From assembly GCA_013329865.1 (NCBI GenBank), contig DUJJ01000054.1, forward strand, positions 966-8,676: a DNA stretch of 7,711 bases, given 5' to 3'. The notes under the pieces are model-generated. The model was not told the origin of the DNA. It searched no databases and saw only the letters and a list, made by a program, of their open reading frames with translations. Position numbers and translations under genes: made by a program. This document shows, in pieces, positions 5,911 through 7,711 of the stretch. Numbering within the stretch: position 1 is the stretch's first letter; each line of letters opens with the position of its first letter. The stretch comes from Candidatus Poseidoniaceae archaeon. GTDB lineage: Archaea; Thermoplasmatota; Poseidoniia; Poseidoniales; Poseidoniaceae.

Positions 5911-7503
5911 TTAGCCTACAGATGGTCCTATCATTTCCTCAGGCCTAACCCAGGCATTAAATTCCTCATCGCTCAAGTAGCCTAATTCTAATGCAGAGGC
6001 CCTCAAGGTTATTCCCTTTTCATGCGCATTTTTTGCTATCTTGGCTGCTTTATCATAGCCGATGTGATTATTTAATGCAGTGACTAGCATCAATGAATTT
6101 TCTAGATGTTGATTGATGTTGTCTGCTACGGGTTCTAGTCCTTCCACGCAATTTTCTCGCATTGAACGACATGCGTCTGTTAATAATCGTATTGAATGCA
6201 ACAAATTGTGAATCATCATTGGTTTGTAGACGTTTAATTCAAAATTACCTTGTGAGCCACCCACGGTGATAGCAGTGTGATTACCCATTACTTGGCAACA
6301 AACCATGGTCATTGCTTCTGCCTGAGTCGGATTGACCTTTCCGGGCATAATTGATGAGCCGGGTTCGTTAGCTGGCAGGGCTAACTCGCCTAATCCACAG
6401 CGCGGACCTGACCCGAGCCAACGGATATCATTGGCTATTTTCATTAGGCTAACCGCCAACGTGTTTAACGCACCACTGGCAGCAACAACAGCATCGTGTG
6501 CGGCTAACTGGGCAAATTTATTCTCTGCACTAATGAAACTTAATCCGGTAATGTTAGAAATTTCATCCGCTACCATTTGCGAAAATAATGGATGCGTGTT
6601 CAGTCCTGTGCCTACTGCTGTTCCGCCCAAGGCTAACTCAAACAGATCATCGAGGGCGAAATCCAGTCTTCGCAAATCGGCATCTAACTGCGAAACCCAT
6701 CCCGAAGCCTCCTGTCCGAGGGTGAGTGGGACTGCATCCATAAGATGAGTGCGGCCGATTTTCACAATTCCAGACCACCGTTTGGCTTTGTCATTCAAGG
6801 CATTTCTCAGTGCCCTGACGCTTGGTAATAGGTCATGAACAAAAGCTTCCGCAGAAGCAATATGCATTGCGGTGGGGAAAGTGTCATTCGAGGACTGGGC
6901 TCGATTAACATGATCATTAGGATGAACTGGGCTTTTTGAGCCCATTTTTCCGCCTGCAATCTCAATAGCTCGATTAGCGATTACTTCGTTTGTATTCATG
7001 TTCGATTGAGTCCCACTTCCAGTCTGCCAGACACGTAGTGGAAAATGGCCGTCAAGATCACCATCAATTACCTCTTGCGCAGCGCGAATAATCAGGTCGC
7101 CGACATCTGAATCCAATTGCTCAAGCGCAATATTAGTCTTAGCTGCGGCTTGCTTCAAGATACCAAACGCTCTGATTACCCCACGTGGCATAGTATCTAT
7201 ACCGATATCGAAATTAATCAGCGAGCGGGCGGTTTGGCATCCGTAATAGCGATCATCGGGAACCTCAAGGTCGCCCATTGTATCTGATTCGACACGGATG
7301 CTGATATCCCCGCTTGGTATTGGTTTAGCAGCTTTATTATGCTGTTGTATCGGTCTAGGATTTAGGGCTTGGTCTATCATTTTTGCAATTGTTGCGCTCC
7401 GGCCCGACTTTCCTTTGCCCACCTTGCGATCAAGTCTTACAGCCAAGTTTTCTGGAATACTTATACTAATTATGCGCCTGTTTCCCGCTCTATGCTTCGA
7501 CAT
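5911..7503 (-). CDS. fumC: Class II fumarase with an N-terminal ribbon-helix-helix domain
   Basis: Residues 70-530 form a complete class II fumarase (reversible hydration of fumarate to malate, TCA cycle, homotetramer). Visible motifs are [13 protein letters not shown] (70-82), [14 protein letters not shown] (161-174), [12 protein letters not shown] (203-214), [16 protein letters not shown] (250-265) with catalytic His253, [12 protein letters not shown] (293-304), and the signature [10 protein letters not shown] (382-391) with the catalytic Ser loop at 383-384, Lys389 and Asn391. No key residue is missing. Residues 1-69 are extra. Residues 10-47 read as a ribbon-helix-helix domain: a beta strand [10 protein letters not shown], a first helix with LDRKVGKGK, a turn SGRS, and a second helix [11 protein letters not shown] Pro/Gln/Lys-rich linker (48-67) follows. 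The upstream ATG at 7503 is favoured, because the next in-frame Met (76) would remove the conserved RVESDT that begins the fumarase. The fumarase call is certain; the RHH call rests on pattern only. Confidence 0.95.
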   Translation of the reverse strand: MSKHRAGNRRIISISIPENLAVRLDRKVGKGKSGRSATIAKMIDQALNPRPIQQHNKAAKPIPSGDISIRVESDTMGDLEVPDDRYYGCQTARSLINFDIGIDTMPRGVIRAFGILKQAAAKTNIALEQLDSDVGDLIIRAAQEVIDGDLDGHFPLRVWQTGSGTQSNMNTNEVIANRAIEIAGGKMGSKSPVHPNDHVNRAQSSNDTFPTAMHIASAEAFVHDLLPSVRALRNALNDKAKRWSGIVKIGRTHLMDAVPLTLGQEASGWVSQLDADLRRLDFALDDLFELALGGTAVGTGLNTHPLFSQMVADEISNITGLSFISAENKFAQLAAHDAVVAASGALNTLAVSLMKIANDIRWLGSGPRCGLGELALPANEPGSSIMPGKVNPTQAEAMTMVCCQVMGNHTAITVGGSQGNFELNVYKPMMIHNLLHSIRLLTDACRSMRENCVEGLEPVADNINQHLENSLMLVTALNNHIGYDKAAKIAKNAHEKGITLRASALELGYLSDEEFNAWVRPEEMIGPSVG

Positions 7504-7512
7504 AGTATTGGC

Positions 7513-7531
7513 TTATTAATTAATTATTAAA
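7513..7531 (-). promoter_or_regulatory. Candidate fumarase promoter with direct repeats
   Basis: The 34-base gap upstream of the fumarase is almost entirely A/T. On the coding strand TTTAATAA lies 28 to 21 bases before the ATG (7531-7524), the spacing expected of a TATA box driving a leaderless or nearly leaderless mRNA. No Shine-Dalgarno is visible. The plus-strand heptamer TTATTAA is repeated at 7513-7519 and 7524-7530, exactly 11 bases apart, and ATTAATTAAT at 7515-7524 is a perfect palindrome. Low-complexity sequence makes such repeats easy to obtain by chance. Confidence 0.4.
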
Positions 7532-7537
7532 TAATAT

Positions 7538-7711
7538 CTATATCTCGTTTTGGGGCCCGATACCGACCTCGATTCTACCACCGTTCCAGGACCCTCGATA
7601 CATTAGCCTGGTTTGGAAGGGCATGACATAATCGCCATTCGAGGATACGGCAATAAGCCCGCCACGACCACCGAGTGGTGCAACCTCATCAAGCACCAAC
7701 TCCGCTGATTT
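7538..7711 (-). CDS. iaaA: Isoaspartyl peptidase / L-asparaginase, plant-type Ntn hydrolase (partial, C-terminal end)
   Basis: Only the last 57 codons are present; the gene continues beyond the right edge. The visible frame begins KSAELVLDEV and contains GGRGGLIAVSSNGDYVMPF, then QTRLMYRGSW, and ends IEVGIGPQNEI before TAG. GGxGGxIAxxxxGxxxxPFxTxxMYR is the characteristic C-terminal segment of the beta subunit of plant-type asparaginases, which self-cleave to expose a Thr nucleophile and hydrolyse isoaspartyl dipeptides and L-asparagine. The nucleophile and cleavage site lie outside the window, so activity cannot be judged. It is co-directional with the fumarase, with a 34-base gap that seems to carry a separate promoter. 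Aspartate from asparagine can feed fumarate, a loose metabolic link only. Confidence 0.85.
   Translation of the reverse strand, partial: KSAELVLDEVAPLGGRGGLIAVSSNGDYVMPFQTRLMYRGSWNGGRIEVGIGPQNEI

Noticed and set aside
6332..6748. Plus-strand open frame of 138 codons opposite the fumarase
   Set aside because: It is antisense to the fumarase catalytic core, including the [10 protein letters not shown] signature, and has no protein-family features.
7276..7278. Internal fumarase start at Met76, with the upstream part non-coding
   Set aside because: It would remove the conserved RVESDT segment that begins the fumarase fold. The upstream frame is open, RHH-like, and has a promoter-like element at suitable distance from its ATG.

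Overview
The window most likely comes from an archaeon of the euryarchaeal side. The main evidence is an intact large subunit of the D-family DNA polymerase (DP2), a replicase found only in archaea. It keeps the KRRNCDGDED active-site motif and a C-terminal PCNA-binding motif. Moderate base composition, bacterial-type central metabolism genes (class II fumarase, plant-type asparaginase) and tight spacing would suit an uncultured marine lineage such as Marine Group II (Poseidoniales). That placement is inference; no rRNA or other phylogenetic marker is present.

Layout from left to right. Positions 1-1711 form a minus-strand operon: orotate phosphoribosyltransferase (pyrE), then 5 bases downstream a class I SAM-dependent methyltransferase that resembles the 'THUMP-like' methyltransferase family and runs off the left edge. 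Positions 1712-1854 are a divergent promoter region with TATA-like elements, a perfect 6-4-6 inverted repeat and a good Shine-Dalgarno for the rightward gene. Positions 1855-5910 encode DP2 on the plus strand. Its stop codon directly abuts the stop codon of a minus-strand class II fumarase (5911-7503). A 34-base AT-rich gap then separates the fumarase from the 3' end of an isoaspartyl peptidase/L-asparaginase gene (7538-7711), which runs off the right edge.

The genes cover replication (DP2), pyrimidine synthesis (PyrE), probable RNA modification (methyltransferase) and aspartate/fumarate metabolism (asparaginase, fumarase). Only pyrE-methyltransferase and asparaginase-fumarase are co-directional neighbours. 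No tRNA, rRNA, CRISPR array, insertion sequence or phage gene is visible, and coding density is very high.

The most striking feature is the fumarase. A complete class II fumarase is preceded in the same reading frame by about 70 residues that read as a ribbon-helix-helix (CopG/Arc/MetJ-type) DNA-binding domain plus a linker. This suggests a metabolic enzyme tethered to DNA or acting as a regulator. Other points to check are lineage-specific changes in DP2 (a split C-terminal zinc site, a reduced central zinc module, a helical insertion) and a His-to-Arg change in the catalytic loop of PyrE.
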